DNA from: Comamonadaceae bacterium
GTDB taxonomy: Bacteria > Pseudomonadota > Gammaproteobacteria > Burkholderiales > Burkholderiaceae_C
Assembly: GCA_027488215.1 (NCBI GenBank)
Contig: JAIYCB010000031.1
Location: forward strand, 62,001 to 126,000
Length of the DNA: 64,000 bases
Direction: 5' to 3'
Shown: positions 16,769 through 26,753 of the stretch, one piece after another
Layout of the letters: each line of letters opens with the position of its first letter
Position numbering within the stretch: the first letter of the stretch is position 1
Program-made: the position numbers and the translations under genes
The notes under the pieces: model-generated
Told to the model about the DNA's origin: nothing
The model's database searches: none
Seen by the model: the letters and a program-made list of their open reading frames with translations, nothing else

Positions 16769-18082
16769 TTACCGGGTGCGAAAGGGCGCGTTCAAAAATC
16801 CGCGAAACCGGGCGCGACCGCCGCGCACCGGGGCCTGGCTGAGTTGGTAGTCGGGAAAGCGCTGCAAAAAACGCCCGATGGCGATGCGCCCCTCCAAACG
16901 CGCCAGGCTCAGGCCTGCGCATTGGTGCACACCAAAACCAAAAGCCAGGTGTTTGTTGCCGGTACGACGCAGGTCCAGTTGCTCCGGGTTGACGTAAACG
17001 GCCGGATCGCGGTTGGCCGCGCCAATGCACAGGGTAAGCAAAGTGCCTGCGGGCAGATCGACACCATTGACCTGCGTGGCTTGCAGGGTGCGTCGGTTGC
17101 CCAGTTGATTGGACGATTCAAAACGTAAAAACTCATCCACCGCCAGCTCCATGATCCGATCAAGGTCTTCGTCGTTGGCAGCGGCTTGCAGGTCGGCTTT
17201 GAGTTGCTCACGCTGCTCGGGCCATTCCTGCAGGCTGATGAGCGCGTTGCCGATCAGATTGGTGGTGGTCTCGTGTCCGGCGTTGAGCAGAAAGACGCAG
17301 TTTTGCAAAAGTTCCACTTCGCTCAGGGCATCGCCATTTTCCTCACCCTGGATCAAGCGGGTCAGCACGTCGTGCTCGGGGTCGCCCGGGTGCTGGCGGC
17401 GCTGGGCCACCAAGTCGCGCAGATACGCCAAAAACTCGTTTACGCTGCGGTTTCCCAGGGCTTCTTGCTCGGGCGTGAGCGAAGGCTCCAGTGCCCCCAA
17501 AATGGCGAGCGACCAGCCCCGCAAAGGCTCGCGGTCGGCATGCGGCACATCCAGCAGGTTGCCGATGATCTCAACGGGAATGGCCGAGGCAAAGTCTTCG
17601 ATCAGGTCGCCGCCGCCTTGGGTCTCGATTTTGTCCAGCAGGCTGTCCACCAAGCTAACCAAGCCAGGCTCCATCGCCTCGATGGCGCGGCGGGTGAGGG
17701 CGCCCATGATCAGGCGGCGCACCCGGGTGTGCAGCGGCGGGTCGTTGAAGACCAGGCTGTTTGTGTGGTGCTCGAACAGCGGCGCCACACTGCCCGCCGT
17801 GGTGTAAGGCGGCGCGTTGTAGGGTGCGTGGTTGTATTTGGGGCCGAACTCCACTTGTTTGTCGGAGCTGAAGACTTTAGCGTCGCGGTACACCGCCACC
17901 AAGTCGGCATGGCGCGTGAGGAAGTAAGACCCATCGGGCATGCGCTTGAAGGGCTCGGCTTCGCGCAGCGCGGCATAAACCGGGTAAGGGTTGTCAAGAA
18001 AATCGCGGGGCAGGGCACGCAGGTCCAGCGTGTGGGCGATTTCTTGCGCCCGCTCGGCTGACATCGGTGGGGTGATGCTCAT
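16769..18082 (-). CDS. Cytochrome P450
   Basis: A 437-residue soluble class I bacterial P450. The diagnostic motifs are present: the I-helix AGHETTT near residue 266 (acid-alcohol pair for O2 activation), ExxR in DEFLRF near 317, and the haem loop FGFGVHQCAGLSLAR with the Cys ligand near 387. The intact Thr in the I-helix points to a normal monooxygenase rather than a peroxygenase. I chose the ATG at 18082 (MSITPPMSAERAQEIAH), which overlaps the stop of the upstream hydrolase by 4 nt. No ferredoxin or reductase gene is adjacent, so electrons must come from elsewhere. Substrate unknown; neighbours suggest a lipid or sulfur-containing metabolite. Confidence 0.92.
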   Translation of the reverse strand: MSITPPMSAERAQEIAHTLDLRALPRDFLDNPYPVYAALREAEPFKRMPDGSYFLTRHADLVAVYRDAKVFSSDKQVEFGPKYNHAPYNAPPYTTAGSVAPLFEHHTNSLVFNDPPLHTRVRRLIMGALTRRAIEAMEPGLVSLVDSLLDKIETQGGGDLIEDFASAIPVEIIGNLLDVPHADREPLRGWSLAILGALEPSLTPEQEALGNRSVNEFLAYLRDLVAQRRQHPGDPEHDVLTRLIQGEENGDALSEVELLQNCVFLLNAGHETTTNLIGNALISLQEWPEQREQLKADLQAAANDEDLDRIMELAVDEFLRFESSNQLGNRRTLQATQVNGVDLPAGTLLTLCIGAANRDPAVYVNPEQLDLRRTGNKHLAFGFGVHQCAGLSLARLEGRIAIGRFLQRFPDYQLSQAPVRGGRARFRGFLNAPFRTR

Positions 18083-18897
18083 GGTTTCAGGAAATCTTTC
18101 AGGGCTTGCAGCACACCTTCGGGGGCTTCGGTCATCAGCGAGTGGCCCGCAGGCAATGGCACCACTGTGGCTTGGGTGCACAGCTGGATCAGGCTTTGCG
18201 CGGCTTTGGGCGGGGTCATTTGGTCGGCATTGCCCAGCACAAACAAGGTGGGGCAAGTCACTTGGGCCATGGCCGCTTCGGCCCCTGCATAGCTGTCGCA
18301 GGCCTTGAAGCCGGTGTGGAACACATTGACCTGCGTGTTGCTGGCCAACACGCGGCGCATGAGCGCTTTGCTGCCGCCATACAGCCAAGTGCCGGGGCCC
18401 AGGGCCGATGGCGGCGGGGCCAGGGTGGAGTGCGAAAAGCTGTTGACCATGTCGATGGCCTTGAACGGGGCGCTGACCGACAAGTCGAGCAGGGCGGGAG
18501 AGACGCGCATCGGGTAGGCCGTACCGACCATCACCAGACGGCTGACCCGGCCAGGGGCCTTGACGGCATCACGGGCCGTGGCTTCCAGCGCGATCAGCGA
18601 GCCAAAGCTGTGGCCGATCAAGGCGGCTTTTTCAATCTTCAAGGCGTCCAGCAAAGCGACGATGGTGTCTGCAGCTTCTTCGACGCTTTGCGGCGGGGTG
18701 CCTGCGCTTTTGCAGTGGCCCGGCAGATCGATCGCCAGGACATTCCAGCCGTGGTGCGCCAGGTAGCGGGTTTGCAAAATCCAGACGCTGTGGTCGTTGA
18801 GCACACCGTGAATGAACACAGCGGTGGGCTGCGCGGGATTGAAGGGTTTGCCGCCGGTGTAGGCGTAGAGCTCGTGGCCTTGGACTGTGATTTTCAT
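18079..18897 (-). CDS. Alpha/beta hydrolase
   Basis: A 272-residue alpha/beta-hydrolase fold protein. The oxyanion loop FIHGVLNDHSVW, the nucleophile elbow GHSFGS (Ser), the acid in VLGNADQMTPP and the His in PAGHSLMTEAPEG form a complete triad. Substrate cannot be assigned; esters, thioesters or lactones are all possible. Start and stop overlap metY upstream and the P450 downstream by 4 nt each (ATGA), so the three are almost certainly translated from one mRNA in fixed proportion. Confidence 0.88.
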   Translation of the reverse strand: MKITVQGHELYAYTGGKPFNPAQPTAVFIHGVLNDHSVWILQTRYLAHHGWNVLAIDLPGHCKSAGTPPQSVEEAADTIVALLDALKIEKAALIGHSFGSLIALEATARDAVKAPGRVSRLVMVGTAYPMRVSPALLDLSVSAPFKAIDMVNSFSHSTLAPPPSALGPGTWLYGGSKALMRRVLASNTQVNVFHTGFKACDSYAGAEAAMAQVTCPTLFVLGNADQMTPPKAAQSLIQLCTQATVVPLPAGHSLMTEAPEGVLQALKDFLKP

Positions 18898-20204
18898 GCG
18901 GCTTTCTCCGCGGCCTTTTCAGCCGATTTAAGGGCTTTTTTCAGGTCGTCGATCAAATCGTCGGGGTCTTCCAGGCCAATCGACAGGCGGATGGTGCCGG
19001 GGCCGATGCCACTGGCCGCCAGCGCCTCGTCGCTCATGCGGAAGTGCGTGGTGCTGGCCGGGTGGATCACCAGGCTGCGGCAGTCGCCCACATTGGCCAG
19101 GTGGCTGAAGACCTTGAGGGTCTCGATGAACTTTTGGCCTTGGGCGCGGCTGCCCTTGATGTCAAAGCTGAACACCGAACCTGCACCGCGTGGCAGCAGT
19201 TGCTGGGCCAGTTGGTGCGAGGGGTGCGTCTCCAGCATGGGGTGGCCCACACGGCTGACCAGCGGGTGCGCCGCCAAAAACGCGACCACTTTTTCGGTGT
19301 TGCCCATGTGGCGTGCCATGCGCAGGGGCAGGGTCTCGATGCCTTGCAAAATCAGCCAGGCGGTGTGCGGGCTCATGCAGGCGCCAAAGTCGCGCAGGCC
19401 TTCGCGGCGGGCCCGCAGCAAGAAGGCGCCCACGGTGCTTTCTTCGCTGAAGACCATGTTGTGAAAGCCTTCGTAGGCTTGGCTCAGCTCGGCGAACTTG
19501 CCCGACTTGTCCCAGTCAAAGCTGCCGCCGTCCACCACCACACCGCCCACCACCGTGCCGTGGCCTGACAAGAACTTGGTGGCCGAGTGGTAGACCAAAT
19601 CGGCCCCGTGGTCGAAAGGCTTGATCAGCCAGGGCGAGGTCAGGGTCGAGTCCACCAACAGCGGCACACCGGCTTCGTGCGCGATGGCGCTGATGGCCGG
19701 GATGTCCAGAACGTCCAGGCCCGGGTTGCCCACGGTCTCGCCAAAAAACAGCTTGGTGTTGGGTTGCACGGCGGCTTTCCAGGCGTCCAAATCGCCCGGC
19801 TTGACGAAGGTGGTGCTGATGCCAAAGCGGCTCAGGGTGTAGTGCAGCAGGTTGTGTGAGCCGCCGTACAAAGCAGTGGAGGCCACGATGTGCGAGCCCG
19901 CGCCCATGAGGGTGGCAATGCTCAGGTGCAATGCGGCCTGGCCGCTGGCGGTGGTGATCGCACCGATGCCGCCCTCCAAAGCCGAGATGCGCTGCTCCAG
20001 CACCGCGTTGGTCGGGTTGCTGATTCGGCTGTAAACATGACCTGGGCGCTCGAGGTTGAAGAGCGCGGCCGCCTGGTCGCTGGACTCGAACACGAAAGAA
20101 GTGGTCAGGTGGATCGGCACCGCCCGCGCGCCGGTGGTCGTGTCGGGAGCCGCCCCCGCATGCAGGGCCAAAGTGTCAAAACCGGGATCGCTGTAACCAG
20201 CCAT
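18894..20204 (-). CDS. metY: O-acetylhomoserine sulfhydrylase / aminocarboxypropyltransferase
   Basis: A 436-residue PLP enzyme of the Cys/Met metabolism family. It joins O-acetylhomoserine with sulfide (or a thiol) to make homocysteine (or a thioether). Landmarks are FDTLALHAGAAPDTTTGAR, VYSRISNPTNAVLEQR, the PLP-binding Lys near 211 in YHSATKFLSGHGTVVGG, and a C-terminal RLSIGLEDPDDLIDDL. The ATG at 20204 (MAGYSDPGFDTLAL) follows CGGAGA and matches the family N-terminus; a longer frame of 29 residues does not. The C-terminus has an Ala/Lys-rich tail. It leads an operon with a hydrolase and a P450. I see no SAM riboswitch in the 113 bp upstream. Confidence 0.92.
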   Translation of the reverse strand: MAGYSDPGFDTLALHAGAAPDTTTGARAVPIHLTTSFVFESSDQAAALFNLERPGHVYSRISNPTNAVLEQRISALEGGIGAITTASGQAALHLSIATLMGAGSHIVASTALYGGSHNLLHYTLSRFGISTTFVKPGDLDAWKAAVQPNTKLFFGETVGNPGLDVLDIPAISAIAHEAGVPLLVDSTLTSPWLIKPFDHGADLVYHSATKFLSGHGTVVGGVVVDGGSFDWDKSGKFAELSQAYEGFHNMVFSEESTVGAFLLRARREGLRDFGACMSPHTAWLILQGIETLPLRMARHMGNTEKVVAFLAAHPLVSRVGHPMLETHPSHQLAQQLLPRGAGSVFSFDIKGSRAQGQKFIETLKVFSHLANVGDCRSLVIHPASTTHFRMSDEALAASGIGPGTIRLSIGLEDPDDLIDDLKKALKSAEKAAEKAA

Positions 20205-20317
20205 GGGGTTCTCCGAAAAAAGAATGCTTCGCATAGGCATTTTGCCCGCGACGCTGGCGCCATTGTGGGCTATATTGGTATGCACGATCACCCGTATCGA
20301 CCCTCAGGAGACACACC

Positions 20318-20785
20318 ATGAAAGTCAGCGATATCCTCCGCGTCAAAGGCGGCACCCTGTTCACGGTTCAGGCCGATGAGCCGCTGTCGCGCGCCATGAA
20401 TGACATGGCCGACAAAGACATCGGTTCTTTGCTGGTCATGTCCCACGGCACCTTGGTGGGCATGCTTACTTTTCGCGAAGTGATCCGCCAGGTGGTCAAA
20501 AACGGCGGCCAAATCGGTCAGACCCGGGTGCAAGAGGCCATGGATGCCCAGCCCCAGACCTGCTCCAGTGACAACGACATCGACGAAGTTCGCCGCATGA
20601 TGCTGGAGCACCATGCGCGCTACATGCCCATCATGGATGGGGCCATGTTGATGGGGGTCATCAGCTTCTACGATGTGGCCAAGGCCGTGGTAGAGAGTCA
20701 GGACTTTGAAAACAAAATGCTCAAGGCCTACATCCGTGATTGGCCCGGTGGCTCACCCCAAGAGGCATCTGGCGCCCAAAATTGA
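20318..20785 (+). CDS. Two-CBS-domain protein
   Basis: A 155-residue protein made of a pair of CBS domains (about 1-65 and 75-135): MKVSDILRVKGG, VGMLTFREVIRQVV, then VQEAMDAQPQTC and LMGVISFYDVAKAVV. Such stand-alone Bateman modules bind adenine nucleotides and regulate partners. The target is unknown. AGGAG lies 8 nt before the ATG. It lies between the divergent metY and the downstream aroC, probably with its own promoter. Confidence 0.9.
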   Translation: MKVSDILRVKGGTLFTVQADEPLSRAMNDMADKDIGSLLVMSHGTLVGMLTFREVIRQVVKNGGQIGQTRVQEAMDAQPQTCSSDNDIDEVRRMMLEHHARYMPIMDGAMLMGVISFYDVAKAVVESQDFENKMLKAYIRDWPGGSPQEASGAQN

Positions 20786-20828
20786 GCTCAGACAAAGCTA
20801 CAGCGGCGCTCTGGGATAATGCCCAACC

Positions 20829-21926
20829 ATGAGCGGCAATACCTTCGGACAACTTTTTTCGGTCACCAACTTTGGTGAATCCCACGGACCAGCGATCGGC
20901 TGCGTGATCGACGGCTGCCCCCCGGGTATGCCTTTGTCTGAAGCGGACATCCAGCCTGATCTGGACCGCCGTCGTCCCGGCACCAGCAAATTCGTCACCC
21001 AGCGCAACGAACCCGATGCGGTGCAGATCATCTCGGGTGTCTACCAAGGCAAGACCACCGGCACGCCGATTTGTCTGCTGATCCAGAACACCGATCAGCG
21101 CAGCAAGGACTACGGGGACATCTTGCAGACCTTCCGACCGGGTCATGCCGACTACACCTACTGGCGCAAATATGGCCTGCGCGACCCGCGTGGCGGAGGC
21201 CGCTCTTCGGCACGTTTGACGGCGCCCATGGTGGCGGCTGGCGCGGTGGCCAAGAAGTGGCTCAAAGAAAAGTTCGGCACCAGCTTTGTGGGTTGCATGA
21301 CCCAGATCGGCGATGTGCCGATTGGCTTTGAGAGCTGGGACCATGTGTCCAACAACCCGTTTTTTGCCCCGGTGGCCGATGTGTCGGCGCTGGAGGACTA
21401 CATGAACGCGCTGCGCAAGTCGGGCGATTCGTGTGGTGCGCGCTTGCGCGTGGTGGCGCGTGGCGTGCCCGTGGGCCTGGGCCAGCCGCTGTTTGACAAG
21501 ATCGACGCCGACATCGCTTACGCCATGATGGGCATCAACGCCGTCAAGGGCGTGGAGATCGGCGCGGGCTTTGGCTGCGTCACGCAAAAAGGCAGCATGG
21601 CGGGCGACACGCTCACCCCCAAAGGTTTTGTGGGCAACAACGCGGGCGGTGTGCTCGGCGGCATCAGTACAGGGCAAGCCATTGAAGTGTCGATCGCCAT
21701 CAAGCCCACCAGTTCGATCTTGATTGCCCGTGACTCGATCGACTCGAATGGCCAGCCTACCGAAGTCATCACCAAAGGCCGACACGACCCTTGCGTGGGC
21801 ATCCGCGCTACTCCGATTGCCGAGGCCATGCTGGCGTTGGTGGTCATGGAACACGCTTTGCAGCACCGTGCCCAGTGCGGTGATGTGGTGCACGACTTGC
21901 CACCCATCTCTGCAGCCAAGCCTTGA
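20829..21926 (+). CDS. aroC: Chorismate synthase
   Basis: A 365-residue enzyme catalysing the last shikimate-pathway step (EPSP to chorismate) with reduced FMN. Family blocks are [19 protein letters not shown] at the N-terminus, [35 protein letters not shown] (phosphate and FMN binding) and [17 protein letters not shown]. Full length. A GGGATAAT near 20812 may be its -10 box. The MFS gene starts 4 bp after its stop, so readthrough into the next two genes is likely. Confidence 0.95.
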   Translation: MSGNTFGQLFSVTNFGESHGPAIGCVIDGCPPGMPLSEADIQPDLDRRRPGTSKFVTQRNEPDAVQIISGVYQGKTTGTPICLLIQNTDQRSKDYGDILQTFRPGHADYTYWRKYGLRDPRGGGRSSARLTAPMVAAGAVAKKWLKEKFGTSFVGCMTQIGDVPIGFESWDHVSNNPFFAPVADVSALEDYMNALRKSGDSCGARLRVVARGVPVGLGQPLFDKIDADIAYAMMGINAVKGVEIGAGFGCVTQKGSMAGDTLTPKGFVGNNAGGVLGGISTGQAIEVSIAIKPTSSILIARDSIDSNGQPTEVITKGRHDPCVGIRATPIAEAMLALVVMEHALQHRAQCGDVVHDLPPISAAKP

Positions 21927-21929
21927 GGC

Positions 21930-23111
21930 ATGACGCCACGCCGTCAGCTCATGCCCTTTGCCGCACTGTCGGCCAGTTACTTCGCTCACATCGGTTTTTT
22001 CAATCCCTATTTGCCGCTGTGGCTACAAGACATGGGGTTGGGCTTGCTGACCATCAGCGTTCTCACGGCTGTGCAAGCAACCACCCGGTTGTTTGCACCT
22101 TATGCCTGGGGGGCCATCAGCGACCGCACGGGTGAGCGGGTCAAACTTTTGCGTATCGGGGCCGGGGTGGCGTTTGCCTCCGCTTGTTTGCTGTTTGCCG
22201 ATTGGGGACCGCTGGGCTTGGGACTGGTGCTGTTGGTCATGTTCACCCACACCAGTGCCATGATGCCCATGAGCGAAGCGGCGATGGCTCATTTGGTGAG
22301 CCAAAACGGCGCCTTTGATACCAAGCGCTACGGCCGTGTGCGGCTGTGGGGTTCCATGGGGTTTTTGGTCACGGTGTTTGTGGCCGGGGCCTGGTTCGAG
22401 ACCTTTGGCATGCAGCATTTTCCTGGCTGGACCGTGTTCAGCCTGGCCGCGGTGCTGCTGAGTGTGTGGTGGATGCCCGACATCAAAGAAGCGGCGCATC
22501 AGGTGCGAGAGCATGTTTCGGTCATGCCTGTGTTGCGACAAAAGCCAGTGCAGTGGTTTTTTGCCTCCACGTTCTTCCACGTTCTGTCGCACATTGGGAT
22601 TTACGTTTTCTTCTCGTTGTACCTGGATTCGCTGGGCTACAGCAAAACCATGATCGGTGTGCTGTGGGCGCTGTCGGTAGCGGTGGAGGTCCTGTGGTTT
22701 TTCAATCAGTCGAGATGGCTGCCGCGCCTGCCATTGACAGGCTGGTTGGTGGCCTGCTCAGCAGTCATGCTGCTGCGCATGGGCATGACCGCGGCTTGGG
22801 CCGATGTGCTTTGGATTTTGCTCTTGGCGCAAGCTCTTCACGCCATCACCTTTGCCACGCACCATACGGTGTGCATTGCCTTGATCTCGCAACATTTTCC
22901 GAGTCGCTTGCGCGGACGAGGCCAAGCGCTGTACACCGTTGTGGCCTATGGTTTTCCGGGAGTGATCGGGGCTTTGCTGGGTGGATTGCTCAGTGAGCGC
23001 TGGGGTTTGCAAAGTGTGTTTGTTGCCAGCATCGTTACCAGCGCTGTGGCCACTGCTGCTTCCTACAAAGTCTGGCGCATGCAGCACCTCAAGCCATTGA
23101 TTCCTGAATGA
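21930..23111 (+). CDS. MFS transporter, HcaT-like
   Basis: A 393-residue protein with about 12 membrane segments, of the MFS_1-like (3-phenylpropionate transporter, HcaT/LacY-related) group. It begins with a short cytoplasmic tail and SASYFAHIGFFNPYLPLWL, and has WGAISDRTGERVKLLR in the first cytoplasmic loop and RYGRVRLWGSMGF before the fifth segment. Substrate not assignable. It follows aroC by 4 bp and overlaps the next hydrolase gene by 4 nt, so it belongs to that transcription unit; a second possible start is Met8. Confidence 0.85.
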   Translation: MTPRRQLMPFAALSASYFAHIGFFNPYLPLWLQDMGLGLLTISVLTAVQATTRLFAPYAWGAISDRTGERVKLLRIGAGVAFASACLLFADWGPLGLGLVLLVMFTHTSAMMPMSEAAMAHLVSQNGAFDTKRYGRVRLWGSMGFLVTVFVAGAWFETFGMQHFPGWTVFSLAAVLLSVWWMPDIKEAAHQVREHVSVMPVLRQKPVQWFFASTFFHVLSHIGIYVFFSLYLDSLGYSKTMIGVLWALSVAVEVLWFFNQSRWLPRLPLTGWLVACSAVMLLRMGMTAAWADVLWILLLAQALHAITFATHHTVCIALISQHFPSRLRGRGQALYTVVAYGFPGVIGALLGGLLSERWGLQSVFVASIVTSAVATAASYKVWRMQHLKPLIPE

Positions 23112-24094
23112 GTGTGCACACCCACCTTCCTCTTGCCCAAAATCCAGGTCGGGTGCCTGAATGGGCTTTTCATGACCCGCTTTCCAGTCCGTTCATCCGT
23201 TTTTTTATGTCCTTAGCCGTTTTGCCTGATTTTTTGCCTCATGAACTGGCCTCCGCCCTGGCAGGGGGGCAGCGCCACGAGACTTGTTTTCATTCTGCCC
23301 GCATGGTCTGGCATGGTTGGGGCGCTCCCCATTCGCCCACGCTGGTTTTGCTGCATGGCGGCAGTGGCAGTTGGACGCATTGGGTGCGCACGATTGCGCC
23401 GCTTAGCAATGCGGGTTGGCATGTGCTGGTGCCCGACTTACCAGGTTTTGGTGACTCGGATTTGCCTGCCGGTTGTACCGATGTCGACGACTTGCCCGCG
23501 CATTTGCATGCCGGCCTGGATCAACTTCAAAGCGCTGGGCTTTGCGGCCAGACGGTCAGCGTGGCTGGTTTTTCATTTGGGGGCATGGCTGGGGCCTTGT
23601 GGTTGGCCGAGCACCCCGAAGATGCTGCGCAATTGGTGCTGGTGGGTGCTCCGGGAATGGGTATGACCGTGGCCGACCGCACACCGTTGAAGGGATGGCG
23701 ACATTTGGAAAATTCGCTGGCGCAAGAGGCAGTTCACCGCCATAACCTGCTGGCGTTGATGCTGCAGGCTCCAGAAGCTTTGGACGATCTGGCGCTGCGT
23801 CTGCACACCGCCAACGTAGAGCGCGACCGCATGCCTCGCCGGCGCTTGTCTTCGACCGACATCGTGGCCAAGGTTTTGCCGCAGGTTCAAGCGAGGGTCA
23901 GTGCCATTTTTGGCGAGCACGATGCCTTGTACCGGGGGCGCTTGTCCGAGTTGGCTGCGGCTATGCCCTTGATGGCACGCCAGTGGGGGGGGTGGCATGT
24001 GGTGCCAGGTGCAGGCCATTGGGTGCAATATGAGGCTGCTGCGCTTTTCATTGCCGCTTTGCAAGAAATGCTCATCACTGAGCGCTCTGCTTAA
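23108..24094 (+). CDS. Alpha/beta hydrolase
   Basis: A 328-residue alpha/beta hydrolase. Visible are LLHGGSGSWTHWVR (oxyanion region), PDLPGFGDSDLP, the nucleophile elbow AGFSFGGMAG, an acid in IFGEHDALYRG and the His in VPGAGHWVQYE. The chain has about 70 extra residues before the fold, with a second possible start at Met34 (MSLAVLPDFLPHEL). It overlaps the MFS gene by 4 nt, so transporter and hydrolase may handle the same compound; this is inference. A weak CCGACC/GGTCGG hairpin (24097-24121) lies between it and the convergent glnD. Confidence 0.85.
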   Translation: MSVHTHLPLAQNPGRVPEWAFHDPLSSPFIRFFMSLAVLPDFLPHELASALAGGQRHETCFHSARMVWHGWGAPHSPTLVLLHGGSGSWTHWVRTIAPLSNAGWHVLVPDLPGFGDSDLPAGCTDVDDLPAHLHAGLDQLQSAGLCGQTVSVAGFSFGGMAGALWLAEHPEDAAQLVLVGAPGMGMTVADRTPLKGWRHLENSLAQEAVHRHNLLALMLQAPEALDDLALRLHTANVERDRMPRRRLSSTDIVAKVLPQVQARVSAIFGEHDALYRGRLSELAAAMPLMARQWGGWHVVPGAGHWVQYEAAALFIAALQEMLITERSA

Positions 24095-24112
24095 AACCGA
24101 CCCATGAAATTT

Positions 24113-26752
24113 TCAGGTCGGCTGCAAGGCTTGGAGTAATTCGGTTTCGATCTCGATTTGTTCCCTGTTGTGTTGCAAGGCGGAGCCGCTGATGAGGAAA
24201 GTGTCTTCAACCCGCTCGCCCAGCGTGCTGATTTTGGCCAGGTGCAAGTGGATGCCGTGCAGGGCCAATACGCGAGCGATGCTGAAGAGCAATCCGATGC
24301 GGTCGCTGGCTGAGACGCTGAGCAACCATTTCTGACCTTGTTCGTCGGGGTTGAGGGTCACCCGAGGCGTGATGGGAAAACTCTTGACCCGCCGCGAAAC
24401 ACGGCCGCGAGAGGGTGAGGGCAGTGGGCCTTGCTGCTGTAGGGTCTGCGTCAGGCCCGATTCAACCATGGTCATCAGTTCACGGTAATGCTCGGGCAGC
24501 ATGGTCGTGACAATCTGGAATGTATCCAGTGCCCAGCCAGTTCGGGTGGTGTGGATTTTGGCATCCAGAATACTGAAGCCAGTTTGGTCGAAATGACCAC
24601 AAATACGGGCGAACAAATCCGGCTGATCGGGTGTGAAGACCAATACCTGCAAACCTTCACCGACCGGAGAGGGTCTGGCCCGAACAATGGTCGGCTTTTG
24701 ATCAGGTGTCGACATGGCCACAAGCCGAGACAATTGTCGAGCATGCCAGGCAATGTCGGAGGCATCATGGCGCATGAAGTAACTGACATCCAGTGTGTCC
24801 CAAAGCGCCTTGTGCCCCTCGTGGGGCTGAGCTTGCCGCGCCAGCTCGATCAGGGCTTCGCGTTTGCGTGCTTCCACCTCGGCATTGGCATCGGGGGCAC
24901 GGCCCCCCAGCACGCGCAAGGTCGATTTGTAAAGGTCTTCCAGCAGCTTACCTTTCCAGGCGTTCCAGACCTTTGGGCTGGTGCCCCGGATGTCGGCCAC
25001 GGTCAGCAGGTACAGGGCTGTCAAACGGCGTTCGTTGCCAACACGTTGGGCGAAACGGGTGATGACCTCAGGGTTGCCCAGGTCTTCCTTTTGGGCCACC
25101 CGACTCATGGTCAGGTGCTCACTGACCAGAAACTCGATCAGCTGACCATCGTCCTTGCCGATTAGGTGCTGTCGGCAGAAGGTGCGCACCTCGGCGCAGC
25201 CCAGTTGCGAGTGGTCGCCGCCCCGGCCTTTGGCGATGTCGTGGAACAAGGCGGCAGCGTACAAGATCCAGGGCTTGTCCCAGCCACTGGCCAGTTGCGA
25301 GCAAAACGGGTATTCGTGCGTGTGTTCGGCCATGAAAAAGCGCCGTACATTGCGCAGCACCATCATGATGTGCTGATCTACCGTATAGGCATGGAAAAGG
25401 TCATGCTGCATCTGCCCAACGATGCGCCGGAACACCCACAGGTAGCGCCCGAGCACCGAGGTTTCGTTCATCAGTCGCATCGCATGCGTGATGCCCTGGG
25501 GCTGCTGCAGGATTTGTAAAAAAGTCTGTCGATTGACCGGATCGGCGCGAAAACGGCCGTTCATGATGGCGCGCACGTTGTAAAGCGCGCGCAGCGTTCT
25601 GGCCGACAGACCTTTGAGACCCGGTGTGGCCTGGTAGAGCAAAAAGGTTTCAAGGATGGCGTGCGGGTGCTTTTGGTACAAGTCGTCGCTGGCCACTTCG
25701 ATCAGTCCGGCTTTTTCGAAAAAGCGCTCGTTCAAGGGACGAAATTGGTCAATGCTCTCGCCGCGCTCGGTTTTGAGGCGGTCCTCGATGTTCAGCAACA
25801 AGATTTGATTGAGCTGTGTCACCGCCTTGGCGGCCCAATAGTATTGGCGCATCAGTTTTTCACTGGCGCGCAAGGCCAATCGTCCCTCTGACGTGATGTC
25901 TGAGGCATAGCCAAAGGTTTCGGCCACACTGGTCTGCAGATCAAACACCAGCCGGTCTTCTCGGCGTCTGGCTTGAAGGTGCAGACGAGCTCGGATCAAA
26001 CCCAGCAAGGCCTCGTTGCGTTTGATTTGACGCGCCTCCAAGGGGGTGGCCAATCCTTTACGGGCCAGTTCGTCCCAACTGTGCCCAAGACCAGCGGCGC
26101 GGGCCACCCACAGAATCATCTGCAGGTCACGCAAGCCTCCGGGTGACTCTTTGCAGTTCGGTTCCAGTGCATAGGGCGTTTTCTCAAACTTGGTGTGACG
26201 CTGGTGCATTTCCAGTGTTTTGGCCACCATAAATGCTTGAGGGTCCATGGCCGCCTGAAATTGCCTCTGGAATTCGGTAAAAAGTCGTGTGTTGCCTGTT
26301 ACCCGGCGCGACTCGAGTAAAGAAGTCTGCACCGTGATGTCTTTAGCTGACTCCGCCAAGCATTCGTCCAAGCTGCGCACACTGGAGCCGATCTCCAGCC
26401 CGGTGTCCCAACAACTCCCGATGAAGCGTTCCAGCTGGTCTTGCAGTTCGGGGTTGGTTTCGGGGTTTTGACCCGAGGGCAACAAGACCAGCACGTCAAC
26501 ATCAGAGTGTGGGAACAACTCAGCGCGCCCAAAGCCGCCGACGGCCACCAAGGCCAGCTCGGGGGCAAAGCCTGCGTTTTGCCACAACTGGATCAGCAAG
26601 CCATCGGCCAGGATGGCCAGTTGTTTGAGGGTCTGTTTGAGGCCCCGCACGGCCGATCCGCTGCTGGCCAGAGCCTGCAACACGGTTGCCTTGTCGCGTT
26701 TGTACGTTTCGCGCAATGCGGCCAAATCTGGCAAGGGGGCCGCGGCGCTCAT
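24113..26752 (-). CDS. glnD: Bifunctional [protein-PII] uridylyltransferase/uridylyl-removing enzyme
   Basis: An 879-residue nitrogen sensor that uridylylates PII when glutamine is low and removes UMP when it is high. The order is standard: nucleotidyltransferase with [17 protein letters not shown] (72-88), GlnD-specific helical region, HD domain with [15 protein letters not shown] (near 505) and two C-terminal ACT domains (near 687 and 804) that bind glutamine. I chose the ATG at 26752 ([15 protein letters not shown]), one base after the map stop; a longer in-frame start would overlap map by 26 codons. All catalytic motifs look intact. Confidence 0.95.
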   Translation of the reverse strand: MSAAAPLPDLAALRETYKRDKATVLQALASSGSAVRGLKQTLKQLAILADGLLIQLWQNAGFAPELALVAVGGFGRAELFPHSDVDVLVLLPSGQNPETNPELQDQLERFIGSCWDTGLEIGSSVRSLDECLAESAKDITVQTSLLESRRVTGNTRLFTEFQRQFQAAMDPQAFMVAKTLEMHQRHTKFEKTPYALEPNCKESPGGLRDLQMILWVARAAGLGHSWDELARKGLATPLEARQIKRNEALLGLIRARLHLQARRREDRLVFDLQTSVAETFGYASDITSEGRLALRASEKLMRQYYWAAKAVTQLNQILLLNIEDRLKTERGESIDQFRPLNERFFEKAGLIEVASDDLYQKHPHAILETFLLYQATPGLKGLSARTLRALYNVRAIMNGRFRADPVNRQTFLQILQQPQGITHAMRLMNETSVLGRYLWVFRRIVGQMQHDLFHAYTVDQHIMMVLRNVRRFFMAEHTHEYPFCSQLASGWDKPWILYAAALFHDIAKGRGGDHSQLGCAEVRTFCRQHLIGKDDGQLIEFLVSEHLTMSRVAQKEDLGNPEVITRFAQRVGNERRLTALYLLTVADIRGTSPKVWNAWKGKLLEDLYKSTLRVLGGRAPDANAEVEARKREALIELARQAQPHEGHKALWDTLDVSYFMRHDASDIAWHARQLSRLVAMSTPDQKPTIVRARPSPVGEGLQVLVFTPDQPDLFARICGHFDQTGFSILDAKIHTTRTGWALDTFQIVTTMLPEHYRELMTMVESGLTQTLQQQGPLPSPSRGRVSRRVKSFPITPRVTLNPDEQGQKWLLSVSASDRIGLLFSIARVLALHGIHLHLAKISTLGERVEDTFLISGSALQHNREQIEIETELLQALQPT

Positions 26753-26753
26753 T

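Noticed and set aside
20205-20317. SAM or other riboswitch upstream of metY
   Set aside because: The gap is short, shared with the divergent CBS gene, and shows no conserved riboswitch-like helices.
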